A DNA stretch of 64,000 nucleotides from Silvania hatchlandensis (lineage in GTDB: Bacteria > Pseudomonadota > Gammaproteobacteria > Enterobacterales > Enterobacteriaceae), in NCBI RefSeq assembly GCF_025564065.1, contig NZ_JAMGZK010000049.1, forward strand, positions 62,001-126,000, in the 5' to 3' direction. This document shows positions 1-8,597 of this stretch, one piece after another. The first letter of the stretch is position 1, and each line of letters begins with the position of its first letter. Under the pieces are notes generated by a model. The model was given only the letters and a program-made list of their open reading frames with translations, did no database searches and was not told the DNA's origin. The translations under genes and the position numbers were made by a program.

Positions 1-1138
1 GGTTGCGGGCGTACTGGTCACTCATGTCGATCCACGTCAGACCAAAGCCAATCCAGTCTTGCGGACGGGCGTCGAACAGGCCGCGATAGCGCAGCGAGCC
101 CGCGTACACCGAGTGCATGTAGTTGCTGCGCTGATCCGAAAGACTCATGCTGAAAGAGCTGCTCAGACCACGGTTCGGATCGTCCTGATGGCGGGTCAGC
201 TGCTGATTAAACCCGGCGTACATAAACCAGGTGTCATCGTGATCGGCATAGCCATTCGGATCGCTGGCCCCCGCCCCACCGGATTTGCCTTTGTACAGAT
301 CGCGCTGCGGCGCGTTGGTGTAAAGCACGCCAAGGTTGTAGGCCCCCGGCAGACCGTTAATCTGCGGACGCGCTTCAATCTCCAGCGGCAGCAGCACCCC
401 TTTGCTGCCCTTCGTTGACCAGCTCCAGGCGTGATTACGGCTGGAGGCATCCGGGTTTTGCTCCATCACCCCACCCTTGAGGGTAACGGTCGGCGTGATG
501 CTGTACGCCAGGGTGGTACCCCAGGTGTGGACGTTCCAGTTGTTCCAGGTCAGCGAGTTCGCCGATTTACCGCCGCACTGGGAGAGCATCTGGAAGTCGC
601 AGGGGATAATCTGATCGAAGGTTTGCACCTTGTTCATCATCCCGATCCGCCAGGTCAGGCGGCGATCGTCAAAGCTACGGGCAAAGGTCAACCAGCCCAG
701 GCGGGTGATGGACTGTCCGCCCCAACTCTCCTGGGTCAGGTCGTTGAAGTTGACCCGCGGATCCTGCACGCGCCGGGTGGTGAGATCGTCGTTGTGGTTA
801 CGGTTGACGATATTGCCTTCGATACGCGCATCGGGAATGCCGGTCCAGCGCTCCAGATCCTGGTTGAAGGTCAGCGCAAACTGGTCGATATAGGCCACAC
901 GCGGATCGTGGTTGTATCCCCCACCGCCGTTCCATGCGATCTCGTTCAGGTAGCCGAGGTTATAGGTGAAACCGTTGTCGCTGAGGATGTGGCGGATACC
1001 AAGCATCTCGCCCAGAATCGGGTCCGGCGGCGCTTCGAAGCCAAGTACCGTGCCATTCCACTCCTGCGCCATCGCCAGCGGGGAAGAGACCAATAAAGCC
1101 AGCGCGCAGACTGTTAAACGGGTGTGTTTTTGTGCCAT
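1..1138 (-). CDS. OprB-family carbohydrate-selective porin (3' part outside window)
   Basis: The reverse strand reads without a stop from an ATG at 1138 to the window edge, about 379 residues. It begins with a signal peptide: a short basic N-terminus, a hydrophobic core and an AMA-Q cleavage site. The mature part is rich in Gly, Asn, Trp and Tyr with alternating strands, as in an outer-membrane barrel. Phrases such as WGGQS, RLGWLTFARSF and YAGFNQQL fit the OprB sugar porin family (recalled, not searched). A second in-frame ATG lies directly upstream at 1141; 1138 has better spacing from an AGG. The C-terminal strands are missing. The substrate is unknown; glucose is the usual OprB substrate in pseudomonads. 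K-12 has no such gene beside dusC, so it is accessory relative to that backbone. Confidence 0.8.
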   Translation of the reverse strand, partial: MAQKHTRLTVCALALLVSSPLAMAQEWNGTVLGFEAPPDPILGEMLGIRHILSDNGFTYNLGYLNEIAWNGGGGYNHDPRVAYIDQFALTFNQDLERWTGIPDARIEGNIVNRNHNDDLTTRRVQDPRVNFNDLTQESWGGQSITRLGWLTFARSFDDRRLTWRIGMMNKVQTFDQIIPCDFQMLSQCGGKSANSLTWNNWNVHTWGTTLAYSITPTVTLKGGVMEQNPDASSRNHAWSWSTKGSKGVLLPLEIEARPQINGLPGAYNLGVLYTNAPQRDLYKGKSGGAGASDPNGYADHDDTWFMYAGFNQQLTRHQDDPNRGLSSSFSMSLSDQRSNYMHSVYAGSLRYRGLFDARPQDWIGFGLTWIDMSDQYARN

Positions 1139-1181
1139 CATATAAACCTGTGATTGAGTATTTAAGGCGTAACCGGTCGCA

Positions 1182-1199
1182 GGCAATTTATATATTGCC
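1182..1199. promoter_or_regulatory. Operator-like inverted repeat upstream of the porin
   Basis: GGCAAT (1182-1187) and ATTGCC (1194-1199) form perfect arms around a six-base AT core, about 45 bp upstream of the porin start. The size and position fit a repressor or activator site, but I do not recognise the regulator. Confidence 0.3.
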
Positions 1200-1322
1200 C
1201 GTCGCATTTCTTTATTTCAGGTAATAGTTTTCCCTGCGGCATTTAATAGCCACAAAAAGGGATGGAAATATCAGACAGTATTCAGCGTTACGGCAATGTT
1301 TTCTCCTGTGCGAATAACAGGC

Positions 1323-1376
1323 AAAAAAAAACCTAAGCGCTCCACAGCGGATGAGGCCGTGGAGCGCTTAGGTTTT
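1323..1376 (-). terminator. Strong hairpin terminator downstream of dusC
   Basis: An 18-bp perfect stem (1328-1345 paired with 1359-1376) encloses a 13-base loop. On the minus strand it runs into U residues (the plus-strand A run at 1323-1331). It would stop dusC transcripts before the porin gene. The stem is long for an ordinary terminator. The remaining bases of the 1142-1493 gap show no gene. Confidence 0.75.
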
Positions 1377-1493
1377 GCCTGATAACCAGTAACAACCCTG
1401 CGTAATAAAACCCGGGCACCTTAACACCATCGCGCCCGGTTGCAAACCGTGAATGCTTTATAACTTAAAAAAGTGTGAGCGGTTTAACGCTTA

Positions 1494-2426
1494 TTATTTT
1501 GACTGGATCACCCGCGCAATATCTGCCGATGTCTGCAGCGTGCGGATCTCCTGAAATAATCCCAGCGCCTCGTCGTACTCTTTGCGCAAATAACTCAGCC
1601 ATTGCTTGATGCGGGCAACATGATATAACCCGGTATCGCCCTGTTTTTCGAGTCGGGAATACTTTTTCAGCAATGTCACCACTTCCGGCCACGGCATGCG
1701 CGGCTCGTTGTACTTAATCACCCGGCTGAGGTTGGGCACGTTTAGCGCCCCGCGGCCAATCATCACGGCATCGCAGCCGGTCTGTGCCATACAGGCCAGC
1801 GCGCTCTCGCGATCCCAGATTTCACCGTTCGCCACCACCGGAATGGTCAACCGCTGGCGGATCTCGGCAATGGCCTGCCAGTTAATGCGCTCAGCTTTGT
1901 AGCCATCCTCTTTGGTGCGCCCGTGGACGACCAGCTCGCTGGCCCCCGCCTGCTGCACCGCGTCGGCAATTTCAAACTGCCGGTCGCCGCTGTCCCAGCC
2001 GAGACGGATTTTTACCGTCACCGGCAGATGGGCTGGCACCGCCTCGCGCATCGCTTTGGCACCGCGATAGATAAGCTCCGGATCTTTCAACAGCGTGGCC
2101 CCGCCGCCGCTGCCGTTGACCATCTTCGACGGGCAGCCGCAGTTAAGATCCACGCCCCAGGAGCCGAGCTCAACCGCACGGGCGGCGTTTTCCGCCAGCC
2201 ACTCGGGATATTGCCCCAGCAGTTGAATGCGCACCAGGGTGCCGGAAGAGGTTCGGCTCTGGCGATGCAGCTCCGGGCAGAGCCTGTAAAACGATTTTAC
2301 CGGCAACAACATATCCACCACCCGTAAAAACTCGGTGATGCAGTGGTCATAATCGTTAACGTCGGTCAGCAGCTCACGCACCAGCGAATCGAGCACACCT
2401 TCCATCGGTGCCAGTAATACACGCAT
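1494..2426 (-). CDS. dusC: tRNA-dihydrouridine(16) synthase DusC
   Basis: A 310-residue flavoenzyme that reduces uridine 16 in the D-loop of tRNA. The N-terminal LLAPMEGV motif marks the FMN-binding TIM barrel. NCGCPS, near residue 97, holds the catalytic cysteine of the Dus family. [14 protein letters not shown] and the VVANGEI and VMIGRGAL segments are further barrel motifs. Length and order (porin, dusC, then yohJK) match E. coli YohI, which is about five residues longer. The start at 2426 gives the conserved [10 protein letters not shown] beginning. The gene appears to be transcribed alone and ends about 120 bp before a strong hairpin. Confidence 0.95.
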   Translation of the reverse strand: MRVLLAPMEGVLDSLVRELLTDVNDYDHCITEFLRVVDMLLPVKSFYRLCPELHRQSRTSSGTLVRIQLLGQYPEWLAENAARAVELGSWGVDLNCGCPSKMVNGSGGGATLLKDPELIYRGAKAMREAVPAHLPVTVKIRLGWDSGDRQFEIADAVQQAGASELVVHGRTKEDGYKAERINWQAIAEIRQRLTIPVVANGEIWDRESALACMAQTGCDAVMIGRGALNVPNLSRVIKYNEPRMPWPEVVTLLKKYSRLEKQGDTGLYHVARIKQWLSYLRKEYDEALGLFQEIRTLQTSADIARVIQSK

Positions 2427-2513
2427 ATCAGTACCCGTAAAAAAAGACGCGCTATAGTAGCCGCAACCGCGAAGGGTGGGAAGCCTCAGTATCAGGGGAA
2501 AACGCGGGGCGGC

Positions 2514-3293
2514 TTAATCCGGTATCGTCTCTTCGGGACGCAGCGTCAGCACCTCAAAACCGTCCTCCGTCACGGCGATGGTATGCTCCCATTGCGCAGA
2601 GAGCTTTTTGTCACGGGTAACGACCGTCCAGCCGTCTTTTTTGGTTTTGATGCGGCTGTCACCCTGATTGATCATCGGTTCAATAGTAAAGACCATCCCC
2701 GCCTGCAGCACCGTGCCTTCGCCTGCTTTACCGTAATGCATCACCTGCGGCTCTTCGTGCATCTCTTTGCCAATACCGTGCCCGCAATATTCCCTCACCA
2801 CGCTGTAGCCCTCGCTTTCAACGTAGGACTGAATGGCATGGCCGATATCGCCAAGCGTCGCGCCCGGTTTGACGGCCTTGATCCCTCTCCACATTCCTTC
2901 ATAGGTTTTGTTCACCAGCCTGCGGGCCAACGGTGAAACATCGCCAATGAGGTACATTTTACTGGAGTCGGCAATCATGCCCGCTTTTTCGAGGGTAATG
3001 TCGACGTTAACGATGGCACCCGATTTGAGCTGTTCAGACGCCTTCGGAATACCGTGGCACACCACCTCATTGACCGAGGTGTTCAGCACGTAGGGGTAGT
3101 CATACTGCCCTTTGCTGGCGGGACGAGACTGAAGCTGGTCAACGATAAACGCCTCCGCGCGAGTGTTGATCTCCATGGTGGTTACGCCAGGCTTAATAAA
3201 CGCGTCCAGCATGGTGAATACAGAAGCCAGCAGCTCCCCGGCATGACGCTGACGGGCCAGCTCATCCGCCGTTTTAATGAGAATTGATGGCAT
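2514..3293 (-). CDS. Second type I methionine aminopeptidase
   Basis: A 259-residue enzyme that removes N-terminal methionine from nascent proteins. All five metal ligands of the family can be placed: Asp in VNVDIT, Asp in IADSSKM, His in CGHGIGKEMHE, Glu in FTIEPM and Glu in AQWEHT. It therefore looks active. It is not the housekeeping map, which in E. coli sits beside rpsB. Its first 20 bases overlap the end of the ParD-like gene upstream, so the two are probably cotranscribed and translationally coupled. This pair lies between dusC and yohJ, where K-12 has nothing. Its substrate preference is unknown. Confidence 0.9.
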   Translation of the reverse strand: MPSILIKTADELARQRHAGELLASVFTMLDAFIKPGVTTMEINTRAEAFIVDQLQSRPASKGQYDYPYVLNTSVNEVVCHGIPKASEQLKSGAIVNVDITLEKAGMIADSSKMYLIGDVSPLARRLVNKTYEGMWRGIKAVKPGATLGDIGHAIQSYVESEGYSVVREYCGHGIGKEMHEEPQVMHYGKAGEGTVLQAGMVFTIEPMINQGDSRIKTKKDGWTVVTRDKKLSAQWEHTIAVTEDGFEVLTLRPEETIPD

Positions 3294-3492
3294 TGATCAC
3301 CTCCAGTAAGCGGTCGGAGCCGGATTTCAGCATCATCATCTTTATTTGTTGATGGTTAAGGTCAGGATAGAGTTCGCTCATCATGCCGAGACGGATCCAG
3401 TACTCCGCCTGCGCGTTGACCGAACGTGACATGGCTTTGCTGGCATCACGAATGTCGTCATGCAGCAGATCGGAGATTTTTACGATGCCCAT
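3274..3492 (-). CDS. ParD-like ribbon-helix-helix protein
   Basis: A 72-residue protein beginning MGIVKISDLL. The segment after it (DDIRDASKAMSRSVNAQAEYWIRLG) has the strand-helix pattern of ParD/CopG-type DNA-binding antitoxins. I chose the ATG at 3492 because GGAA precedes it at good spacing; an upstream in-frame ATG at 3510 would add six residues. No ParE/RelE toxin follows. Instead its 3' end overlaps a methionine aminopeptidase by 20 bases. It may be an autoregulator of that pair, and a palindrome sits just upstream. The toxin-antitoxin role is doubtful without a toxin. Confidence 0.75.
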   Translation of the reverse strand: MGIVKISDLLHDDIRDASKAMSRSVNAQAEYWIRLGMMSELYPDLNHQQIKMMMLKSGSDRLLEVINAINSH

Positions 3493-3509
3493 ATATATGT
3501 TCCATAACA

Positions 3510-3523
3510 ATTCATATATGAAT
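3510..3523. promoter_or_regulatory. Perfect palindrome upstream of the ParD-like gene
   Basis: ATTCATATATGAAT is a 14-bp perfect palindrome 18 bp upstream of the ParD-like start, with similar AT-rich words (ATATATG, GTATATTG) on both sides. This fits an autoregulatory operator for a ribbon-helix-helix protein. The assignment is inference. Confidence 0.4.
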
Positions 3524-3680
3524 CGTATATTGATAGCGCAGCATTGTCACCCCCCTTGTTTGGGGAAATGCCCAACGTTCCAGAAAGTAATGTCTGGTAT
3601 GCTCAAAAGTCATGATGTGATCCGTAGCACGGTTTCAATTTTAATTGTATGATGAATGCGTTTCATCAAGGGCTTTCACT

Positions 3681-4079
3681 ATGAAAAAATCACTGATGGT
3701 CGTCTGGCAATATCTGCGCGCGTTCGTCCTTATTTATGCCTGCCTGTACGCAGGTATTTTTCTCGCCTCGCTGCTGCCGATTACCATTCCCGGCAGTATT
3801 ATCGGCATGCTGATCCTGTTTGTACTGCTGGCGCTGCAAATACTGCCGGCAGAGTGGGTCAAGCCCGGCTGCTCAGTGCTTATCCGTTATATGGCGCTGC
3901 TGTTCGTCCCTATCGGCGTGGGTGTGATGCAGTATTACGATCTGCTGAGCGCCCAGTTTGGCCCGATATTTGTTTCCTGCACCATCAGTACGCTGGTGGT
4001 GTTTTTAGTGGTGAGTTGGAGCACGCATCTGGCGCACGGGGAGCGTAACGTGGTTGGACAGAAAGGACAGAAAAAATGA
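3681..4079 (+). CDS. yohJ: CidA/LrgA-family membrane protein YohJ
   Basis: A 132-residue inner-membrane protein with four hydrophobic segments (roughly residues 8-30, 32-52, 66-84 and 90-112). The [16 protein letters not shown] and FVPIGVGVM motifs are typical of the UPF0299/LrgA family, which resembles holins. The ATG at 3681 gives exactly the length of E. coli YohJ; the longer reading from 3645 adds residues with no counterpart. Its stop overlaps the start of yohK (ATGA), so the two form a coupled pair. YohJ with YohK corresponds to the CidA/CidB or LrgA/LrgB pairing. The physiological role in enterics is unsettled. Confidence 0.93.
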   Translation: MKKSLMVVWQYLRAFVLIYACLYAGIFLASLLPITIPGSIIGMLILFVLLALQILPAEWVKPGCSVLIRYMALLFVPIGVGVMQYYDLLSAQFGPIFVSCTISTLVVFLVVSWSTHLAHGERNVVGQKGQKK

Positions 4080-4771
4080 TGGCCAATATCTGGTGGTCGC
4101 TGCCGCTCACCGTCGCGGTATTCTTTGCCGCCCGCAAACTGGCGGTGCGCCTGAAGTTCCCGCTGCTTAACCCGCTACTGGTGGCGATGGTGGTCATTAT
4201 CCCTTTCCTGCTGCTGACCGGCATTCCTTACGCGAAGTATTTCCAGGGCAGCAAGGTGCTGAATGATTTGCTCCAGCCTGCGGTCGTCGCGTTGGCGTTT
4301 CCGCTGTATGAGCAACTGCATCAGATCCGCGCCCGCTGGAAATCAATCATCACGATCTGTCTGGCCGGTAGCGTGGTGGCGATGATTACCGGGACTTCGG
4401 TGGCGCTGCTGCTGGGCGCGACGCCGGAAATCGCAGCCTCTATCTTACCTAAATCGGTCACCACCCCTATCGCGATGGCAGTGGGTGGTAGCCTCGGCGG
4501 CATCCCGGCAATCAGCGCCGTGTGCGTGATTTACGTCGGTATTCTCGGCGCGGTTTTAGGCCACACGCTGCTGAACGCGATGCGCATTCGTACCAAATCG
4601 GCCCGCGGTCTGGCGATGGGTACAGCCTCGCACGCGCTCGGTACCGCCCGCTGCGCCGAGCTTGATTATCAGGAAGGTGCTTTTAGCTCGCTGGCGTTGG
4701 TGATTTGCGGGATCATGACCTCGCTTATCGCCCCGTTCCTGTTCCCGATTATTCTGGCGGTCGTGGGCTAA
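4076..4771 (+). CDS. yohK: CidB/LrgB-family membrane protein YohK
   Basis: A 231-residue polytopic inner-membrane protein, the LrgB-like partner of YohJ. It contains the family motifs [38 protein letters not shown] and [12 protein letters not shown]. It has about seven hydrophobic stretches. The start overlaps the yohJ stop by four bases. Length and sequence match E. coli YohK closely. A GC-rich palindrome (4777-4792) followed by a few T residues lies just after the stop and may limit readthrough into the cdd promoter. Confidence 0.94.
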   Translation: MMANIWWSLPLTVAVFFAARKLAVRLKFPLLNPLLVAMVVIIPFLLLTGIPYAKYFQGSKVLNDLLQPAVVALAFPLYEQLHQIRARWKSIITICLAGSVVAMITGTSVALLLGATPEIAASILPKSVTTPIAMAVGGSLGGIPAISAVCVIYVGILGAVLGHTLLNAMRIRTKSARGLAMGTASHALGTARCAELDYQEGAFSSLALVICGIMTSLIAPFLFPIILAVVG

Positions 4772-4812
4772 AATTTGCGACGCGTCGCGCAATTTTCATT
4801 TGAGTTTCATAA

Positions 4813-4875
4813 GTTGCACACATAATGAGATCAAGATCACATATAAAGCCTTAACGGCTCCGTACACTACTGATC
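4813..4875 (+). promoter_or_regulatory. cdd promoter with CRP site and CytR-like half-site
   Basis: TGAGA-N6-TCACA at 4826-4841 is a good CRP site. Its centre lies 41.5 bp upstream of a start predicted near 4875, with TACACT (4863-4868) as the -10. This is a class II CRP promoter. GTTGCAC at 4814-4820 resembles a CytR half-site. E. coli cdd is known to be controlled by CRP and CytR. Confidence 0.7.
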
Positions 4876-4899
4876 CATTAACCCTTATGAGGCAACGCC

Positions 4900-5784
4900 A
4901 TGCATCCACGTTTTCAATCAGCTTTCGCTCAGCTTGCAGAGAATTTGCAGTCAGCCCTGGCCACGGTTCTGGCGGATGCACACTTCCCCGCCCTGCTCAC
5001 AGCTGAACAGGTTGCCGGACTGAAACGTGCCACGGATCTGGATGATGACGCGCTGGCCTTCGCCCTGCTGCCGCTGGCAGCTGCCTGCGCCCGCGCCGAT
5101 CTCTCCCATTTCAACGTTGGCGCAATTGCGCGCGGCGTCAGTGGCACCTGGTACTTCGGCGGTAACATGGAGTTCCTCGGGGCGACCATGCAGCAGACCG
5201 TGCATGCCGAGCAGAGCGCCATCAGTCACGCCTGGCTGCGCGGCGAAAAAACCCTGCAGGCCATTACCGTCAACTACACCCCCTGCGGTCATTGCCGTCA
5301 GTTTATGAACGAGCTGAACAGCGGTTTGCAGCTGCGTATCAACCTGCCAGGCCGCGATCCGCACACGCTGGCCGATTACCTGCCGGACGCCTTCGGACCC
5401 AAAGATCTGGAGATTAAAACCTTGCTGATGGACGAGCAGGATCATGGCTATCCACTGACCGGCGACGAGCTGGCGCAGGCGGCAATCCAGGCAGCCAACA
5501 CGTGCCATGCGCCGTACAGCAACTCGCCAAGCGGCGTGGCGCTGGAGTGCCGCGATGGTCGCATCTTTACCGGCAGCTATGCCGAGAACGCCGCCTTTAA
5601 CCCGACCCTGCCACCCTTGCAGGGGGCGCTGAACCTGCTCAGCCTGAACGGCTACGACTACCCGGACATTCAGCGCGCCATACTGGCGGAAAAGGCCGAT
5701 GCGCCGCTGATCCAGTGGGATGCCACCGCCGCCACGCTGCGTGCGCTGGGCTGCACCAACGTGGACCGCGTTTTGCTGGCGTAA
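4900..5784 (+). CDS. cdd: Cytidine deaminase Cdd
   Basis: A 294-residue zinc enzyme that deaminates cytidine and deoxycytidine to uridine and deoxyuridine in pyrimidine salvage. HAEQSA (around residues 102-107) supplies one zinc ligand and the catalytic Glu; PCGHC (around 128-132) supplies the two Cys ligands. FNVGAIARG is the substrate-binding part. A second, degenerate deaminase domain fills the C-terminal half, as in the dimeric enterobacterial enzyme. The ATG at 4900 has GAGG eight bases upstream. It is monocistronic, preceded by a CRP-dependent promoter and followed by a small hairpin. Confidence 0.97.
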   Translation: MHPRFQSAFAQLAENLQSALATVLADAHFPALLTAEQVAGLKRATDLDDDALAFALLPLAAACARADLSHFNVGAIARGVSGTWYFGGNMEFLGATMQQTVHAEQSAISHAWLRGEKTLQAITVNYTPCGHCRQFMNELNSGLQLRINLPGRDPHTLADYLPDAFGPKDLEIKTLLMDEQDHGYPLTGDELAQAAIQAANTCHAPYSNSPSGVALECRDGRIFTGSYAENAAFNPTLPPLQGALNLLSLNGYDYPDIQRAILAEKADAPLIQWDATAATLRALGCTNVDRVLLA

Positions 5785-5791
5785 TGTTTGA

Positions 5792-5811
5792 TGCGGGCAG
5801 CAATGCCCGCA
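5792..5811 (+). terminator. Hairpin after cdd
   Basis: TGCGGGCA (5792-5799) and TGCCCGCA (5804-5811) form an 8-bp stem closed by a GCAA tetraloop, eight bases after the cdd stop. There is no U tract, so it may protect the 3' end rather than terminate fully. Confidence 0.5.
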
Positions 5812-5896
5812 GATCTGATGAAAATCCCTCCAGTTGAACCGCCGTTTCTTGCGCTTACCAGACGGGTAAAGTAGCCTGATTGAAATTTCATCTTAG

Positions 5897-6619
<723 letters not shown>

Positions 6620-6639
6620 AAAACCTCAGCGAATAACGC

Positions 6640-6760
6640 ATGCGTGATATATCACGCATTAACCTCGCCACCCTTCTATAATGAGTGATATAAGTGACAT
6701 TAATTGCCTGCTCTGCAATTAATGAGTAATATTTCACTCATTACCTGAACAGGAGGTGAA
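6640..6760 (+). promoter_or_regulatory. Promoter of the HipA/HipB-like operon with stacked inverted repeats
   Basis: A perfect 20-bp palindrome (6640-6659) overlaps the expected -35 region of a consensus -10 TATAAT (6677-6682). Two further inverted repeats follow: TAATTGC/GCAATTA (6701-6707, 6715-6721) and AATGAGT/ACTCATT (6721-6727, 6736-6742). The words at 6680 and 6721 share AATGAGT. This layout suggests cooperative autorepression by the HTH partner. A near-perfect Shine-Dalgarno, AGGAGGTGA (6751-6759), precedes the ATG at 6761. Confidence 0.65.
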
Positions 6761-8110
6761 ATGGAGACGTTAACCGTACAGGCTTATCTGGAAGAAACAT
6801 GGGTCGATATCGCGCTCATCACGTTTCCCGAGAGCGACCGCGACAACTGGAAAACCACGAAAGTTGATTATCTGACTGAATATGCTCTCGAATTTCTCGA
6901 TCGTGATGATAGTCATGCGGTTTCTCTCAATCACCCTGTTTCACTCTATTTTGATGACAAGGGTAATCCTGGATGGCTCAGATTTATTGACGACATCATC
7001 CCGAGTGGAGCAAGTCGCCGGTACTGGGTAAATTTTCTTGATATCAGCGAACTGCCGTCAGGACAGCAAAATTTTGTATTGCTGAAGTATGGCACCATGT
7101 CACCTGTAGGAAATCTACGAATCAAGGAATCAGTACCGCCATGGGATGCCCCAGCGAGCGCCAAAACGTTCACCGTGGAGGATGTGATTAACCGTGCCGC
7201 CGATTTTCTTGACTATGCTCAGGAGAGAGGTGCAGCGGCAGGCGGCGCTACAGGTGCAGGTGGAGAAGCGCCTAAATTACTATTGCGCTGTAGCGACAAG
7301 CAGGCTATCTGGATTGATACCTGGCAAAATGATCCTTTAAGTCAGGACCATTATTATCTGGTTAAGTATCCGCGAGGCAGCAGAACAGAGGTTGACTGTA
7401 ATATCCTGAGAGCTGAATTTCATTATTATCATGAACTTGCGGAAATGGGGTTTTCTACGATATCGACAAACCACATGCGTCTTGAGGAGGGCATCAACTA
7501 CCCTTCCCTTTGGCTCCCCCGATTTGATATCAGCAGAAACGAACACGGTCAGCTTGAACGGCTAGGGATGGAATCTGTCTATTCATTACTGCAAAAAGCA
7601 CCCGGTACTCTGCTTGAACAGCAGGCAACGCTGCAGACATTAATCGATAAAATCACCCGCAGTAATATGGTCCAGGAGCAGGGTTATTCCTTTGATATCG
7701 CAGCATTTATCATTGAGTGGGTGCGCCGCGATCTCTTAAATATTATTTTCGGCAACAGCGACAATCATGGACGTAATACCGCATTTATAAAAACCGATAA
7801 TGAAATCATGCTTTCACCGATCTACGATTTTGCCCCGATGAAAGCCGACCCCGAAGGGATCCCTCGCACATTAAAGTGGTCACTGGCTTACGAATCAGGC
7901 GGCGAATATGATTTCAAAGGCATCGCAGAGGCACTCTCGCAATGGGTTCCTGCAGCTGATTTACTCAAGAAACTTCGCGACACCGCAGCTCAACTTGTTG
8001 ATATACAGGAAAGGCTGGCGGTACGCGGCGTGCCCGCACAAATCCTCGATATGCCGGCAATTGGCTTTAAATATGTTCCGGATAAACTTGTTCGCTGGGG
8101 ATTGCTATGA
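6761..8110 (+). CDS. HipA-family protein kinase, probable toxin
   Basis: A 449-residue HipA-like Ser/Thr kinase. Near residues 160-172 a glycine-rich stretch (GGATGAGGEAPKLL) corresponds to the HipA phosphate-binding loop. GNSDNHGRN (around 333-341) carries the catalytic Asp and metal-binding Asn. SPIYDFAPM (around 352-360) matches the second metal-binding Asp motif. All key residues are present, so it is probably active. E. coli HipA phosphorylates glutamyl-tRNA synthetase and causes dormancy; the target here is unknown. The toxin gene comes first and overlaps its HTH partner by ATGA, the reverse of E. coli hipBA. Base composition is visibly more AT-rich than the flanking sanA and mgl genes, which suggests acquisition. 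Confidence 0.85.
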   Translation: METLTVQAYLEETWVDIALITFPESDRDNWKTTKVDYLTEYALEFLDRDDSHAVSLNHPVSLYFDDKGNPGWLRFIDDIIPSGASRRYWVNFLDISELPSGQQNFVLLKYGTMSPVGNLRIKESVPPWDAPASAKTFTVEDVINRAADFLDYAQERGAAAGGATGAGGEAPKLLLRCSDKQAIWIDTWQNDPLSQDHYYLVKYPRGSRTEVDCNILRAEFHYYHELAEMGFSTISTNHMRLEEGINYPSLWLPRFDISRNEHGQLERLGMESVYSLLQKAPGTLLEQQATLQTLIDKITRSNMVQEQGYSFDIAAFIIEWVRRDLLNIIFGNSDNHGRNTAFIKTDNEIMLSPIYDFAPMKADPEGIPRTLKWSLAYESGGEYDFKGIAEALSQWVPAADLLKKLRDTAAQLVDIQERLAVRGVPAQILDMPAIGFKYVPDKLVRWGLL

Positions 8111-8553
8111 AAGCTGGGGATAAGAAAGAGTCGGAGCTTAAGAGCACTTTGGCCAGGTTACGTACCCGTAACCAGCAGACTAAGGCTATGACTGAGTCCG
8201 CCTCGCCGGATAAAGAAGCCAGCTCAAGCCTCAGCAGACAGCGCGTCTCGCCCAGCCTGACCCGAGTCAGTACCGTGGATCGTCAGTCTGTCATGCATTC
8301 CGTGATTCGTGACATTCTGTTGGGCCAAATATCTCAGGGACAAGCACTTAAGAAACTCAGAGTTGACGTGCTGGGGCTGAGGCAGGACGAATATGCCCGA
8401 CTGGTTAAGGTGTCACGCAAAACGCTTTCAGACGTAGAAAACGATAAAGGCAATTATTCTACCGAGGTCGTAAACAAAATTTATAAACCGTTCGGGCTTG
8501 AAACTGGGTTGGTCCCTGTATCAAAAACGCTGATCGCTGCCCTCTTAGCATAA
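8107..8553 (+). CDS. HipB-like XRE-family HTH protein, probable antitoxin
   Basis: A 148-residue protein starting inside the stop of the HipA-like kinase (ATGA overlap), with GGGGA as ribosome binding site. Residues about 90-120 (LGLRQDEYARLVKVSRKTLSDVENDKG) form a Cro/C1-type helix-turn-helix. It is longer than E. coli HipB (about 88 residues) because of a polar, Ser/Arg/Lys-rich N-terminal extension of roughly 60 residues. By context it should neutralise the kinase and bind the inverted repeats upstream of the operon. A terminator follows at once. Function is inferred from domain and position. Confidence 0.8.
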   Translation: MKAGDKKESELKSTLARLRTRNQQTKAMTESASPDKEASSSLSRQRVSPSLTRVSTVDRQSVMHSVIRDILLGQISQGQALKKLRVDVLGLRQDEYARLVKVSRKTLSDVENDKGNYSTEVVNKIYKPFGLETGLVPVSKTLIAALLA

Positions 8554-8555
8554 AA

Positions 8556-8582
8556 AAACCCGCTCGATATGAGCGGGTTTTG
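8556..8582. terminator. Bidirectional terminator between the hip-like module and mglC
   Basis: AAACCCGCTC (8556-8565) pairs with GAGCGGGTTT (8571-8580), with an A run before and T residues after. It serves both convergent units. Confidence 0.85.
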
Positions 8583-8597
8583 TTAGCTACAGAATGA

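Noticed and set aside
2514-3492. Classical ParDE toxin-antitoxin pair
   Set aside because: No ParE/RelE-type toxin follows the ParD-like gene; the partner is a methionine aminopeptidase. Kept only as an unusual association.
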